Of a DNA stretch of 64,000 nt, positions 37,927-47,312 are shown one piece after another. The DNA comes from an uncultured Chloroflexales bacterium (GTDB taxonomy: Bacteria; Chloroflexota; Chloroflexia; Chloroflexales; Chloroflexaceae), in NCBI GenBank assembly GCA_937902315.1, contig CALGUG010000067.1, positions 1 to 64,000 of the forward strand, written 5' to 3'. The notes beneath the pieces were generated by a model. That model searched no databases. It worked only from the letters and a program-made list of their open reading frames with translations, and had not been told where the DNA came from. Position numbers and translations under genes: made by a program. Position 1 is the first letter of the stretch; each line of letters opens with the position of its first letter.

Positions 37927-39417
37927 ATGGTTATATCTACACGTCGAGCGGCGATCTATATTCGCCGCTCCACAGAAGAGCAGAGCGAGTACAGCACCGA
38001 AGCGCAGGAGCGACATTGCCGCTCCTACGCCGAAATCCTTGGCTTTGAGGTCTATCGTATCTACATCGACGATGACTATAGCGGTAGGCGAGCCGATCGA
38101 CCATCCTTTAATGAGATGATTCGCGACGCTCACCTTAAACGCTTTAGCTGTATCATCGCCCATAAGATCGATCGGCTAGCGCGCAATACCGCGCTGCTCC
38201 TCAAGCTGGTCGAAGATATGGAGGCGATCGGTGTAGGGGTGCTCTCGGTAAGCGAGCAGATCGATTTCCGAACGCCCATGGGTAAGGTATCACTTGCAAT
38301 GCTGGCCAGTTTCGCCCAGTATTACAGCGATAACTTAGGGACGGAAACAAAAAAAGGCCTTCAAGAGAAGGCAATGCAGGGCGGTTGGGTTGGGCCGGTG
38401 CCCTATGGCTATGAACGTGATGGTGCAAGCTTGCGACCATCGAACGATGCAGCAGCGGTGCAGCTGATCTTTTCGCTCTATACCTCTGGAGCGCACTCCT
38501 ATAGCACGCTGGCCGATGAATTGAATCAGCGTGGTTGGCGCACCCTCGACTGGCAAACAGGAGAGCGAGGTATCTTTGGGCGTGAGAGTATCCGCTACAT
38601 TCTGCGCAATAACGCCTATATCGGCCTGGTGAGCATCAACGGCCAAGCCTACCCAGGCAAACATCCGGCCTTGGTTAGCAAAGAGACCTTTGAGCTAGCC
38701 CAATCGATCCGCGAGCAGCGTACCACTAAGAAGGCGCGCTTCAGCGTGAGCTTGCCCCAGTCGGGCGGCCTACTCACCGAGCTGGTCTGGTGCGCCAAGT
38801 GCGGCGAACGCATGTGGAGACATACCAGCGCAGGCGACGGCAATCGCAAGCGTCGCATCTACTATGTCTGCTCTGGCCGATCGCGGCGAACCTGCGACGC
38901 ACCCTTTGTAAGCGCCCAGGTTGTTGAGGGTCAAGCCATATCGATCTTGCAGCAGCTCGCTATTCCAACAGACTGGCGCGATCGTATTCTTACACTAGCG
39001 GAAGGCATGATTGTCAGCACTCAAGAGGTGAAGACGATTAGCCCTGAACAGATCGCCGAACAAAAGCGACGCTTATCACTGGCTTTTTCATTAGGAGGAA
39101 TAGACGAGATCACCTATCGCCGACAGCTTGAAGGATTGCAGGCACTCCAAACGAGCAGCCCCAAAACGCTCCAGCAGCTTGATCTGGCCTCGGCGGTGAA
39201 TACCTTGATCACAATGGGCGATGCGCTCAAGCAGGCCGATATAGAAATGCAGCGCTTGCTTGTTCGTCGAATCATCGATAGGTTCTGGTTAGCAAAAGGG
39301 GAGACAAATAGCATAGAGGCCATCACTCCAACCGGAGCTTACGCTCCCTTGGTTGAGGCGACGACCTCTATGCTGTCTATGGGGTGGCTGATGGGGCTCG
39401 AACCCACAACCACCTGA
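37927..39417 (+). CDS. Large serine integrase
   Basis: A 496-residue protein. The resolvase domain has Ser15 in IYIRRSTEEQ (nucleophile), the YIDDDYSGRRADRPSF motif and IAHKIDRLARN. The recombinase domain (PYGYERDG...) and a zinc ribbon (CAKCGERMW ... CSGRSRRTC) follow, then a coiled coil (about 380-450). It catalyses integration and excision. Its last eight codons and stop lie in attR and the tRNA gene, so the chromosomal form ends GLEPTTT; in the excised circle the frame would continue from attL sequence for about 24 other residues. Confidence 0.9.
   Translation: MVISTRRAAIYIRRSTEEQSEYSTEAQERHCRSYAEILGFEVYRIYIDDDYSGRRADRPSFNEMIRDAHLKRFSCIIAHKIDRLARNTALLLKLVEDMEAIGVGVLSVSEQIDFRTPMGKVSLAMLASFAQYYSDNLGTETKKGLQEKAMQGGWVGPVPYGYERDGASLRPSNDAAAVQLIFSLYTSGAHSYSTLADELNQRGWRTLDWQTGERGIFGRESIRYILRNNAYIGLVSINGQAYPGKHPALVSKETFELAQSIREQRTTKKARFSVSLPQSGGLLTELVWCAKCGERMWRHTSAGDGNRKRRIYYVCSGRSRRTCDAPFVSAQVVEGQAISILQQLAIPTDWRDRILTLAEGMIVSTQEVKTISPEQIAEQKRRLSLAFSLGGIDEITYRRQLEGLQALQTSSPKTLQQLDLASAVNTLITMGDALKQADIEMQRLLVRRIIDRFWLAKGETNSIEAITPTGAYAPLVEATTSMLSMGWLMGLEPTTT
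39380..39395. other. Prophage right attachment site (attR) in tRNA-His
   Basis: The sequence tggggtggctgatggg is identical to 4153-4168. On the minus strand it is the end of the T-stem, the acceptor 3' strand, the discriminator and the CCA of tRNA-His, so the tRNA stays functional after integration. Confidence 0.8.
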
Positions 39418-39455
39418 TCCACAATCAGGCGCTCTGCCATTGAGCTACAGCCACC
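39380..39455 (-). tRNA. tRNA-His (anticodon GTG)
   Basis: The minus strand folds as a cloverleaf with acceptor GTGGCTG / CAGCCAC, the extra G(-1) typical of tRNA-His, D-arm AGCTCAATGGCAGAGCG, anticodon loop TTGTGGA (anticodon GTG), T-loop TTCGAGC and an encoded CCA. It has a good promoter at 39476-39504. Its 3' end is the attachment site, and its probable terminator now lies at 4101-4140. Confidence 0.95.
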
Positions 39456-39475
39456 GTATCGCTCACACGTCCGAT

Positions 39476-39504
39476 ATTCTATCAGAACATCGCTGATCTG
39501 TCAA
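39476..39504 (-). promoter_or_regulatory. Sigma-70 promoter of tRNA-His
   Basis: On the minus strand TTGACA (39499-39504), a 17-bp spacer and TAGAAT (39476-39481) lie 21 bp upstream of the tRNA 5' end. Confidence 0.8.
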
Positions 39505-39603
39505 ATCGAAGGCTTACTTCATTTTCGAGATCAGATTGTAACGAAATTAGAAGGTGTAAAGCGTTTTGTTTTATTACCTCAACTCGTCACGCCGCTTAAT
39601 ATA

Positions 39604-40347
39604 CTACAAGTTGGCCGATTTTGCAAATCGGTGTCGCTGCGATACTATCCAACGCAAAAAGGCAATCAGCGCCCAAAGGTAGGTGGCAAAACAGAGCCAA
39701 AACATGCTGGCATAAAAGCCGGGTTGGCCGAAAATTCCGGGGCGCTCGCTGGCAAAACGGCTTACAGGTAAAAACTGGTCACCCAAGAGCTGCTGGCTAT
39801 AGAGCCTGAACGAAAGATCTTCTTGAGGGCGTGGCTGGTCGTTGATGACCATCATTCCATAGCTATAGCTATTGTCAGCCCCAAAAACGCTAAAGGCTTG
39901 GGCGCGAGTTAAACTCGGCGCCTCAAGCGTGATCTGCACCACTGGAGCGGTGGTGGGAAGGATCTCGGAGAAGCGAATATGAAGCGGCTGCTGATTCGAG
40001 ATCTCGGCGAATGGAATGGCCAGCAGATTGAGCTCTTCGTCGTCTTGATCGGGCATAGTGATAGACACAAGCAGCTCGCCCCTAGCAGGCAGTTTATGCG
40101 AGAGCAACCAGAGATCTATGCCAACCAGGCCATCACGAGGGACACGTACAATCTGACTGACCTTCTGTTCGCCATACAGATAGGCGCTGGCGCGAATGCG
40201 TTGTTCTTGGCTATCGGTGACGTTTAACGAAAGCTCTACGCCAGCCAGCACCCATACACACGCAGCCACAATAGCGACCACAAGCCAGTATTGTAGTGAA
40301 AACCCTACACGACGAAACCAAGCAAGTACGGTTTTAACTAAGGACAT
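39604..40347 (-). CDS. Two-span membrane protein paired with GT-C protein
   Basis: A 247-residue protein with helices near residues 17-38 and ~210-232 and an extracytoplasmic beta-rich domain between (ASAYLYGEQKVSQIVRVPRD; VVQITLEAPSL). I take the ATG at 40347, which overlaps the end of the upstream gene by 14 bp. The outer domain looks like the extracytoplasmic segment found in the larger neighbour (40334-42352). Probably a partner or helper of that glycosyltransferase-like protein. No named family. Confidence 0.6.
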   Translation of the reverse strand: MSLVKTVLAWFRRVGFSLQYWLVVAIVAACVWVLAGVELSLNVTDSQEQRIRASAYLYGEQKVSQIVRVPRDGLVGIDLWLLSHKLPARGELLVSITMPDQDDEELNLLAIPFAEISNQQPLHIRFSEILPTTAPVVQITLEAPSLTRAQAFSVFGADNSYSYGMMVINDQPRPQEDLSFRLYSQQLLGDQFLPVSRFASERPGIFGQPGFYASMFWLCFATYLWALIAFLRWIVSQRHRFAKSANL

Positions 40348-42352
40348 AGTGATACCAGACTTTATTGGCGATCGCATAGAGATCGTACGAGAAGAAGCAG
40401 ACGACTAAACCAACACACAGCCAGACATGCCAGCGTTTCGGCACAAGCAAGCCAAGGCCCATAATCATCAAGAAAACGGTTGGAATGAGTGTTGCATACA
40501 CATAGCGCCCGATCGGGAAGGTGTATTCATAGGCGGGCCAAGGCGGCTGCATATGGGTGCGGATCATAGCCACGCCCCATGCCATACAGACAGCGCACCA
40601 TACGAGGTCCCAGAGCATGGTCTGATGCTCACTGAAACTGCTTGGCTCTACTATCCTAGTGAGAATACGCGGCATAACATGGCGGATCGACATCCAAGCC
40701 CAACCCAAAAGCGAGGCCAGCGCAAGCGACATGATGATAGTCATCCAAAAATTCACGCTCTCGGGCGACATGCCGCTGTCGAGAATGAGCCAGAAGCTTT
40801 TGAAAAGAAAGGCCGCGCTAAGCGGGTAAACAGAGATGATAAAATCGCGGTCGCCCATCGAGCTCATCAGAAGATCGATCGTACCAAAAGGTAGGATCTT
40901 CTCGATTCGGCTTAGAAGCGGCTTAGGAGCGGTTAGAATGGGTACTTGCTCTTCAAACGAAGCATTGGCGAAGTAGTTGCGTAAAATCGCACCGTCCCAT
41001 TCCAAGGTCTCTTTATCAAGCGGAACGGGCGGCGCAGTGGCTTTACGATAATCGCCAAATACAGCCACCGCATCGTCATAAATGATCGTACCTTCGGAAG
41101 GCGCGGGGAAACGTATCTCAACGATGTCGAGTTGGCGCTTCATGCGCACGCGATACCAAATGAATTGCCACTCTTCGCCAACCTCGAAACTTGGAATATC
41201 GATCTTCTCGGTACCTGTGACACGCGGCCCAGTTACGGTCGCCTCTCCCGACAAAGAGCGCACCCAAATGCCAACCGTCAACTCTTCGCGCGGTAGACGA
41301 ACGACATCAAGCGGCGATAAGGTTTGGGCGAAACCAAATTTGTCGTCGGGATTATCGGCAGATAAGATTACGGCTCGCTTGCCTGTATGAACGATCTCTG
41401 TCGTGGTTCGTATCAAGCGCCCACTCACTTTGTTGAGCCAATAACTGGCCCCATGCGGCATCATGTACAGCACAAGCAGGCCCAAGAGCATGCAGCCGAG
41501 CGCTGAATAGAAGATACGACGACGCCACAATTTCGGAACGACCAACACAAAGGCCAAGAGCGGCACAAGCGACAACACAAAGATAGTGCGCTTTGTAACA
41601 AAAGGTAGCGCGAAGCCGATTAGCAGCAAGAGCAGGCTCTTCCAGTTCCAACCTTGTTGCACAATCAAAATAGCGATTAACAGCAGCAGCACTCCGACTA
41701 ACACAACAAGCGAATCGTTGCTGGCAGCAGTCATCAGGCGCGTAAAGGGCGGAACGGCAACCACAACAGAGAGTGCTGCGATTCGCAAAGCCGCTGCATC
41801 TGGCAGGAGTATCACGCTCAATACAACGGTTAGAGCTAAAGCGATAAGATATAACAGGAGCGAAAAAGCTCGCATGCTATAGAGCTGAACCTCTAACGGG
41901 AAAGCAGCAGTAAAGCGCAGCGGAATGCTCGCTAACATATAATAGAGCGGAGGGTGGGCGACTTGGGTAATGCCGATATCGGGTAAAGGGTTATCGCCCG
42001 TATCAACAGGAATCTCCTTCAAGCGCCAAGGAGTATGGATAGCAGCAGAACGTGCGATCGCAAATCGTAAATCGCGGTCAACCTCCTCTGGGCTAGGGCG
42101 ATGTCCGAGGAGGTTGATCAAAGCCGCATATTCAAAGTGGGTCGGTTCATCGTAATGCTCCCAAGGGGGTACCATAACAATGTATACCAACCCACGGACT
42201 AATGCTACCAAAAGTAAAGCTGAAATCAGACGAACTTCTACTGATTGCAACCATACTTTGATACTTTCAATACTCACCTGCGATTTCAGGGCAGTTTGTC
42301 CATCAAGCACTTTGAGTGAGCGCGCAAAAAAGTTAGTACGCTCCTTGTCCAC
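40334..42352 (-). CDS. GT-C fold membrane glycosyltransferase-like protein (DUF2142-like)
   Basis: A 672-residue protein with about a dozen membrane helices. VPPWEHYDEPTHFEYA (about residues 61-76) is the first-loop acidic motif of GT-C/DUF2142-type transferases, which move a lipid-linked sugar to an acceptor outside the membrane. Residues ~330-480 form a soluble insert that includes a beta-rich part like a carbohydrate-binding module. It overlaps 42333-43751 by 20 bp and the gene at 39604-40347 by 14 bp, so it belongs to an operon for surface glycan synthesis. Confidence 0.75.
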   Translation of the reverse strand: MDKERTNFFARSLKVLDGQTALKSQVSIESIKVWLQSVEVRLISALLLVALVRGLVYIVMVPPWEHYDEPTHFEYAALINLLGHRPSPEEVDRDLRFAIARSAAIHTPWRLKEIPVDTGDNPLPDIGITQVAHPPLYYMLASIPLRFTAAFPLEVQLYSMRAFSLLLYLIALALTVVLSVILLPDAAALRIAALSVVVAVPPFTRLMTAASNDSLVVLVGVLLLLIAILIVQQGWNWKSLLLLLIGFALPFVTKRTIFVLSLVPLLAFVLVVPKLWRRRIFYSALGCMLLGLLVLYMMPHGASYWLNKVSGRLIRTTTEIVHTGKRAVILSADNPDDKFGFAQTLSPLDVVRLPREELTVGIWVRSLSGEATVTGPRVTGTEKIDIPSFEVGEEWQFIWYRVRMKRQLDIVEIRFPAPSEGTIIYDDAVAVFGDYRKATAPPVPLDKETLEWDGAILRNYFANASFEEQVPILTAPKPLLSRIEKILPFGTIDLLMSSMGDRDFIISVYPLSAAFLFKSFWLILDSGMSPESVNFWMTIIMSLALASLLGWAWMSIRHVMPRILTRIVEPSSFSEHQTMLWDLVWCAVCMAWGVAMIRTHMQPPWPAYEYTFPIGRYVYATLIPTVFLMIMGLGLLVPKRWHVWLCVGLVVCFFSYDLYAIANKVWYHYVLS

Positions 42353-43751
42353 GAATGACTACTCCTATTGTTTTAAAGAGTATAAGTAGGTCAAGTTGGA
42401 GCGAATAGTTTTGAATATAGTACAGGTCATCAGCTGTACAGAGATGTTGATGTTCAAAACCTCTCCGATTAATCTGCCACCAACCTGTCATACCCTGGGG
42501 CACGGTAAACCGGCTCCACTGCCATGGCTCGTACTCTTCTTGCACAACAAGCGGCAATTCTGGGCGAGGACCGACCAAGCTCATATCGCCCTTTAAGACA
42601 TTGAAGAGCTGAGGCAATTCGTCTAAGCTTGTGCGGCGAAGAAAAGCACCAACCCTTGTAACGCGTGGGTCATTGGCGTGCTTAAAGCGCAAATGACCAT
42701 GTTCATCACGCGAAATAACCTCGTGCCAGCGAGCTTCAGCGTCGGCAACCATCGAGCGGAACTTATACATCGTGAATGGTTTACCATTCTCGCCGATTCG
42801 CTCTGCCAACCAAAAGACAGGCCCAGGACTATCGAGTTTAATCAACAGCGCAATAATTGCAAAAACGGGCAGCAAGATAATCAGTAATAGACTGCTCACC
42901 ACCACATCGAAGATGCGCTTATACAAGCGATCTTCATCGCTCAGAGCAGGCACTCGCAAACCTACGATCGGCATGCCTTCCAGGTAGTCGACCGACGAAC
43001 GAATCACCGCAAAATCGAGGAAGTCGGGCACAAGCCGAATATGCACAGGCAGCGCTTGAAGCTCACGAACAAGCTCGATCGCCGCCGGATGATCGTGCAG
43101 AGCGAGCGCAATCACAACATCATCGATCTGATGTTCCTCAATGACCTTACGCGCATCTTTCAATCGCCCTAACACCGGCCAATCTTGAATAGTACGACCT
43201 TGAAGGGTGGGATCGTTGTCTAAGAAGCCTACGATAGTAGCAACTCGTGGGCGTTGTCGGTAGATCGCATTAGCGATTCGAATCGCCGCAGAGCTCGAAC
43301 CTACCATCAACACACGTTCAACTGTTGTAGGTGAGACTTGTCGATTGAGGAGAAAACTTCGCACCACAAGGAAGAATACGACGATCGTAATCGTATTCAA
43401 CACGATGAAATAGAAGAACATCAAACGCGAGAGATCTCGGAAGAGGAGGTAGAGCATCCCTGCGCAGAGCAGATCACAGATGATCAGCGCAAGGAAGAGG
43501 CGTAAGAGACCCTCCATTACATGTTGCGTGCGTAACAGCCGAGTAACTCCTGCGCCTATAAAGACGCTAAACCAAATCAGAGCCACCGTTATATACAATA
43601 GTGGGGTGATCTGATTGCCGACAGGGCTCAATTCTCGACCAAATGAAATATAAGCACGTAACTGGGAAGCTATTGTTAATGATAGAAGCGTTAAAGCAAC
43701 GCTTATACATAACACTATAAGCTCAAGATTAACTTTACGTGAAGTATTCAC
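42333..43751 (-). CDS. Polyprenyl glycosylphosphotransferase (WcaJ-like)
   Basis: A 472-residue protein that transfers a sugar-1-phosphate to undecaprenyl phosphate, the first step of an exopolysaccharide repeat unit. Four or five N-terminal helices (to ~135) are followed by a nucleotide-binding-like domain (RVLMVGSSSAAIRIA, ~147-270). The catalytic domain begins KRIFDVVVSSLLLIILLPVF and has YKFRSMV, TSLDELPQLFNVLKGDMSLV, GPRP and QGMTGWWQINRRG. It is divergent from nothing; it runs leftward after the GT4 gene. Confidence 0.9.
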   Translation of the reverse strand: MNTSRKVNLELIVLCISVALTLLSLTIASQLRAYISFGRELSPVGNQITPLLYITVALIWFSVFIGAGVTRLLRTQHVMEGLLRLFLALIICDLLCAGMLYLLFRDLSRLMFFYFIVLNTITIVVFFLVVRSFLLNRQVSPTTVERVLMVGSSSAAIRIANAIYRQRPRVATIVGFLDNDPTLQGRTIQDWPVLGRLKDARKVIEEHQIDDVVIALALHDHPAAIELVRELQALPVHIRLVPDFLDFAVIRSSVDYLEGMPIVGLRVPALSDEDRLYKRIFDVVVSSLLLIILLPVFAIIALLIKLDSPGPVFWLAERIGENGKPFTMYKFRSMVADAEARWHEVISRDEHGHLRFKHANDPRVTRVGAFLRRTSLDELPQLFNVLKGDMSLVGPRPELPLVVQEEYEPWQWSRFTVPQGMTGWWQINRRGFEHQHLCTADDLYYIQNYSLQLDLLILFKTIGVVIRGQGAY

Positions 43752-43778
43752 ATGCTCCCTCGTTCGTACACAAGAAGG

Positions 43779-44951
43779 CTAACGATCCGAAGTTGGACGA
43801 GCTGCGACGAGATCTAAATAGAGTTGAGATGTACGTTGTAGGGTTTGTTGCAAGGTGAAATGTGTAAGCAAGCGCGTACGTGCACCCCGACCCAAGGACT
43901 CGGCAAACGTCGGTTGTGCGAGCAGCTTAGCGGTCGCAGCCACAAGTGCCTCAACATCGTTCGGTGGTATCAAGAGGCCACTCTGACCTTGGATCAGCGC
44001 ATCACGGTTACCAACAACGTCGGTGGCGATAATAGGAAGTCCTAACGCCATCGCTTCAAGCAACGCAAACGAGAAACCTTCATATGCCGACGGTAGCCAG
44101 AAGATATCGGCCATCCCCAATAACTCACGGCCATTATCTTGATGACCTAGAAAGCGACATCGATCAGCAATATCCAAACTGCGCGCAAGCACCTGCATTT
44201 GCTCAAGCAGCTCCCCACCACCTATCCACACAAAACTGGTTTGGGGATACTGCTTCGCTACTTGAGCCGCAGCTTGGATAAACATCACGGGATTTTTTTG
44301 GGCTGTTACACGGCCCAATGTCGCGATAACACAGCTATCATTGCTAATCTGATAGTGTGTCCGTAATGCCTGTTTGGTTTGTGGGGTAGGTAGCGGCATA
44401 GGCTCAATGCCATTTTCGATCACAACGATCTTCGAGGCCGGCATAATCTTCCAACGAACCAACTGGTCACGTTCACTTGCAGATGTAGCAATGATGATAT
44501 CGCACCATTGTGCGGCAAGGCGCTCAAGAAGAAGGTAGAAGTTACGCTTGACCACATTGCGCTGGCCTAAAAAATAGAGGCCATGTGGCATATGGATAAT
44601 AGTAGGCACACCCGTACGGCGTGCTGCTAAGCGCCCTAGAAAACCAGCCTTTGAACTATGAGTATGAACTATATCAGGTTTAGATGAGCGTAATAAGCTC
44701 AGAAGCTGCTGTAGTGCCAAACAATCATACAGCGGATGCAGATCCCGACGAAGTGTTATTGGCCAAACTTTGTATCCCGCTTGTTGGATCCCAGCAACAA
44801 ACCCATCTTCGCCGAAGCTTTGCTGACGACGTAACGGACATGCCACTTCGACATGGAACTGATTTGTATCCAAACCAGTCGTTAGCAAAGATACATACCG
44901 TCCCGTACCCGCAAGTATAGCTTCAACAATCTGCAATATTCGTAACGACAT
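43779..44951 (-). CDS. Glycosyltransferase family 4
   Basis: A 390-residue protein of GT-B fold. DIVHTHSSKAGFLGRLAARR (N-terminal domain), RVTAQKNPVMFIQAAAQV and a conserved EX7E region in LPSAYEGFSFALLEAMALGLPIIAT with donor-binding glutamates identify a retaining GT4. It ends 28 bp before the phosphotransferase starts and likely adds the next sugar of the repeat unit. No signal or membrane helix, so cytoplasmic. Confidence 0.9.
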   Translation of the reverse strand: MSLRILQIVEAILAGTGRYVSLLTTGLDTNQFHVEVACPLRRQQSFGEDGFVAGIQQAGYKVWPITLRRDLHPLYDCLALQQLLSLLRSSKPDIVHTHSSKAGFLGRLAARRTGVPTIIHMPHGLYFLGQRNVVKRNFYLLLERLAAQWCDIIIATSASERDQLVRWKIMPASKIVVIENGIEPMPLPTPQTKQALRTHYQISNDSCVIATLGRVTAQKNPVMFIQAAAQVAKQYPQTSFVWIGGGELLEQMQVLARSLDIADRCRFLGHQDNGRELLGMADIFWLPSAYEGFSFALLEAMALGLPIIATDVVGNRDALIQGQSGLLIPPNDVEALVAATAKLLAQPTFAESLGRGARTRLLTHFTLQQTLQRTSQLYLDLVAARPTSDR

Positions 44952-45335
44952 AAGTTCTCTATTATGCTGCCGCTATGCGGGGCTATTATAGCACGACTTG
45001 CGATTATACATTCCCTTATAGGAAACGCAGACCAATATCGCTCATATTTCCTATTCTATTGCCCTATTCTCGTATAAGAATGTGGAGCTTCTTTGCTTAA
45101 ATCGTAAAGCGTTTTACGAAGTTAAAGCCCGCTCAAGATCAGCAAGACACAACAATCTATCAGAGACCCTGATGCATCGTCTTCTAAAAAGAGCGGCTTG
45201 GCTCACACAAACTCGATAATTACTTCATACTATTCATACACTATACCATGTTCACGGGTAAGAACATACTTTATTTAGAGCAGGCTTTCAGAGCGAAATG
45301 CAACAGTATTGTTGCGAAATCGAGATAAAATACCC

Positions 45336-45365
45336 TTGACAGTGCAGCAGCCCGCCTGTTAGACT
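45336..45365 (+). promoter_or_regulatory. Promoter of the glycoside hydrolase gene
   Basis: TTGACA (45336-45341), an 18-bp spacer and TAGACT (45360-45365) lie 120 bp upstream of the ATG at 45489. The remaining intergenic sequence 44952-45488 is AT-rich and shows no gene. Confidence 0.6.
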
Positions 45366-45488
45366 TCAATCGATTTAAACTTTATAATAGAATTCTCATT
45401 GTAAATAAAATAGAGTGCAGCGTCTCATACGGACTCACATACGTAACCTTGCCACAACATTATCCTTGAAATAGTGCGGAGTCTCTTC

Positions 45489-46952
45489 ATGCGTTCTCGC
45501 CTTCGTCCTGTGTTCATAATATGCGTTCTGATTTCGCTCGTACTACCCAGTACGTATTCGAGTTCGGCGCAAACTACACAAAAAACATATCAAGTCTTAT
45601 TACCCAAAATAGTAACCCCTCCAACCCTTCAACCATTTGGTTTTGATCTCCGTTGGTGGTACCTCAATGAAGAGTCTCTCAAACTCGCGAAAGATGCTTA
45701 TCCCCGTTGGGTCCGCGCCGGCGACATCTCGTGGAACGATATAGAAAAACAACCCGGGAAATACGACTGGTCGCCGCTTGGCAGCCTTGAAATCTCGATA
45801 AAAACCCTGCGCGCCAACGGCATCGAGCCGGTTATCGTCGTGCACGGCACACCCAGCTGGGCGCGCTCGATCGCCAATCAGCCCTGCAGCCCTCCCAAAG
45901 CCGAACATATGGGAGCGATGCTAAACTTTTTTGAAAAGCTCGCCGCTCGCTACAAAGAGGGCGAACGCGCTGTCAACTATTGGGAAGTCTGGAACGAACC
46001 AGATGCCTTCGCCAATCATGTGCAACCCAACGAAGGCACAGGCTGCTGGGGAGATCTTAAAGGATACTATAACGGGGGATACGCCTACGGCGAGATGCTG
46101 ACCCAAGCTACCAAGGCTTTTAAAAAGGGTAATCCTGCTAGCAAAATCATCGGCGGCGCACTGATCTACGATCCCCAATCAAGCCACTCGCGCACCTTTC
46201 TAGAAGGCATGATCGAGAGCGGCGGAGTACATGCGATCGACATCTTGAGCTTTCATGCCTACGGCGAATGGGGTGAAAAAGACTGGCTGATCGAGAAAAC
46301 CCAACATATTCGGGGTCAATTGGCACGGGTAGGGCTACAAAACAAGCCCCTGATCGCGACCGAAGTTGGCGCAGCCTGCCCCTTCGGCAACGACGAAAGC
46401 TGCGACCCCGGCACGGCTGGTTCGGAATTTATCACCAATCAGCAGGCCAACTATGCAGCCCGCATCTTCGCCGAAAGCATCGCTCTCAACCTGCATGGCG
46501 CCTTCTGGTACACCTTGGTAGAACAACCACCCGGCTTTGCTTATAGCAGCTTGGTAGACAAATACGATACCAAACTCAAGCCGCGTCCGGCCTACTATGC
46601 CTTCCGCAATTCGGCACGCCTCTTACAAAACGCGACCTATGTAGGTGGGCCGATAGATAAGATTGTCAATCAACCAGCCGACCGCGTTCGCGTCTTAGAG
46701 TTCAGCAAACCCGGAGCTAAGCTCTATGTCTTGTGGGTGCAAAAAACCGACTGCGACAACTGCGTAATCTACAATATCAAAGTGCCAGCGGGTGCCCAAG
46801 CGCGCTGTACCACCAACCTCGATGGGCGCAGGCTAGACGGCACCTATGGCGAGCCGTACTATTTCAACTGTTCCGACAGCAACAAAGATGGTGAGATCCC
46901 ACGCGCAGTGGGCGAGCTTCCCCAATACATAGAAGTCGCGACCTCTCATTAA
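45489..46952 (+). CDS. Secreted glycoside hydrolase (GH39/GH5-like clan A)
   Basis: A 487-residue protein with a signal peptide (to ~28) and a short VLLPKI stretch, then a TIM-barrel of clan GH-A. WEVWNEPDAF carries the acid/base (Glu170) and LIATEVGAA the nucleophile (Glu292); LRWWY, GTPSWA and LSFHAYGEW are also typical. It should cut a beta-linked glycan at the cell surface, possibly the polymer made by nearby enzymes. I take the ATG at 45489 with GGAG 7 bases upstream. It is monocistronic, with its own promoter and terminator. Confidence 0.85.
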   Translation: MRSRLRPVFIICVLISLVLPSTYSSSAQTTQKTYQVLLPKIVTPPTLQPFGFDLRWWYLNEESLKLAKDAYPRWVRAGDISWNDIEKQPGKYDWSPLGSLEISIKTLRANGIEPVIVVHGTPSWARSIANQPCSPPKAEHMGAMLNFFEKLAARYKEGERAVNYWEVWNEPDAFANHVQPNEGTGCWGDLKGYYNGGYAYGEMLTQATKAFKKGNPASKIIGGALIYDPQSSHSRTFLEGMIESGGVHAIDILSFHAYGEWGEKDWLIEKTQHIRGQLARVGLQNKPLIATEVGAACPFGNDESCDPGTAGSEFITNQQANYAARIFAESIALNLHGAFWYTLVEQPPGFAYSSLVDKYDTKLKPRPAYYAFRNSARLLQNATYVGGPIDKIVNQPADRVRVLEFSKPGAKLYVLWVQKTDCDNCVIYNIKVPAGAQARCTTNLDGRRLDGTYGEPYYFNCSDSNKDGEIPRAVGELPQYIEVATSH

Positions 46953-46968
46953 ACATCCAAGCTAATAA

Positions 46969-47014
46969 GGAGAAGCGATTCAGGCCCAATCTGAATCGCT
47001 TCTCCTGTTTTCTA
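46969..47014 (+). terminator. Rho-independent terminator of the glycoside hydrolase gene
   Basis: The 15-bp perfect stem GGAGAAGCGATTCAG / CTGAATCGCTTCTCC has a GCCCAAT loop and is followed by TGTTTTCT. Confidence 0.9.
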
Positions 47015-47090
47015 CTTCAGTCTGGCATCCAAGCCATATTCACCTATATACAAAGGGCCACCCGCCCAAAGATCGCGCTGCACAAGCATA

Positions 47091-47155
47091 GGCGGAGAGG
47101 TCCTCGCCCTCAAAAAGGTCCCTTTCGCGTCCGCCTACGGCTACAAAATCGGCCG
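47091..47155. repeat. Dispersed GCGTCCGCC repeat
   Basis: GGCGGAGAGGTCCTCGCCC leads to TTTCGCGTCCGCCTACGGCT, matching the repeat at 3779-3850. The stretch 46953-47691 otherwise holds only repeats and a terminator. Confidence 0.6.
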
Positions 47156-47312
47156 TCCATCCATACAAGCCGTCGAGCGCTGCGCTGTCTTCGCTGCTTT
47201 CGCTGCTTTCACTGCAACCTGCCGGGTGCTTGCACCCAGCAGGTTTGCACGCTGCGTTTCACTGACCAACGCCGTCAAAAACCTTCTCGCTGCGAAGCTG
47301 CGGGAAGGTTAT

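Larger units (their letters stand above)
4153..39395. mobile_element. Siphophage-type prophage integrated in tRNA-His
   Basis: About 35.2 kb between 16-bp direct repeats. It contains modules for packaging, head, tail (tape measure of about 1,000 residues), lysis, lysogeny, replication and integration, all apparently intact, so it may be inducible. Late genes run leftward from 27391 and early genes rightward from 30865. The MITE-like and GCGTCCGCC repeats common in both flanks are absent inside, which supports the boundaries. The integrase lies at the right end, next to attR. Confidence 0.85.
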
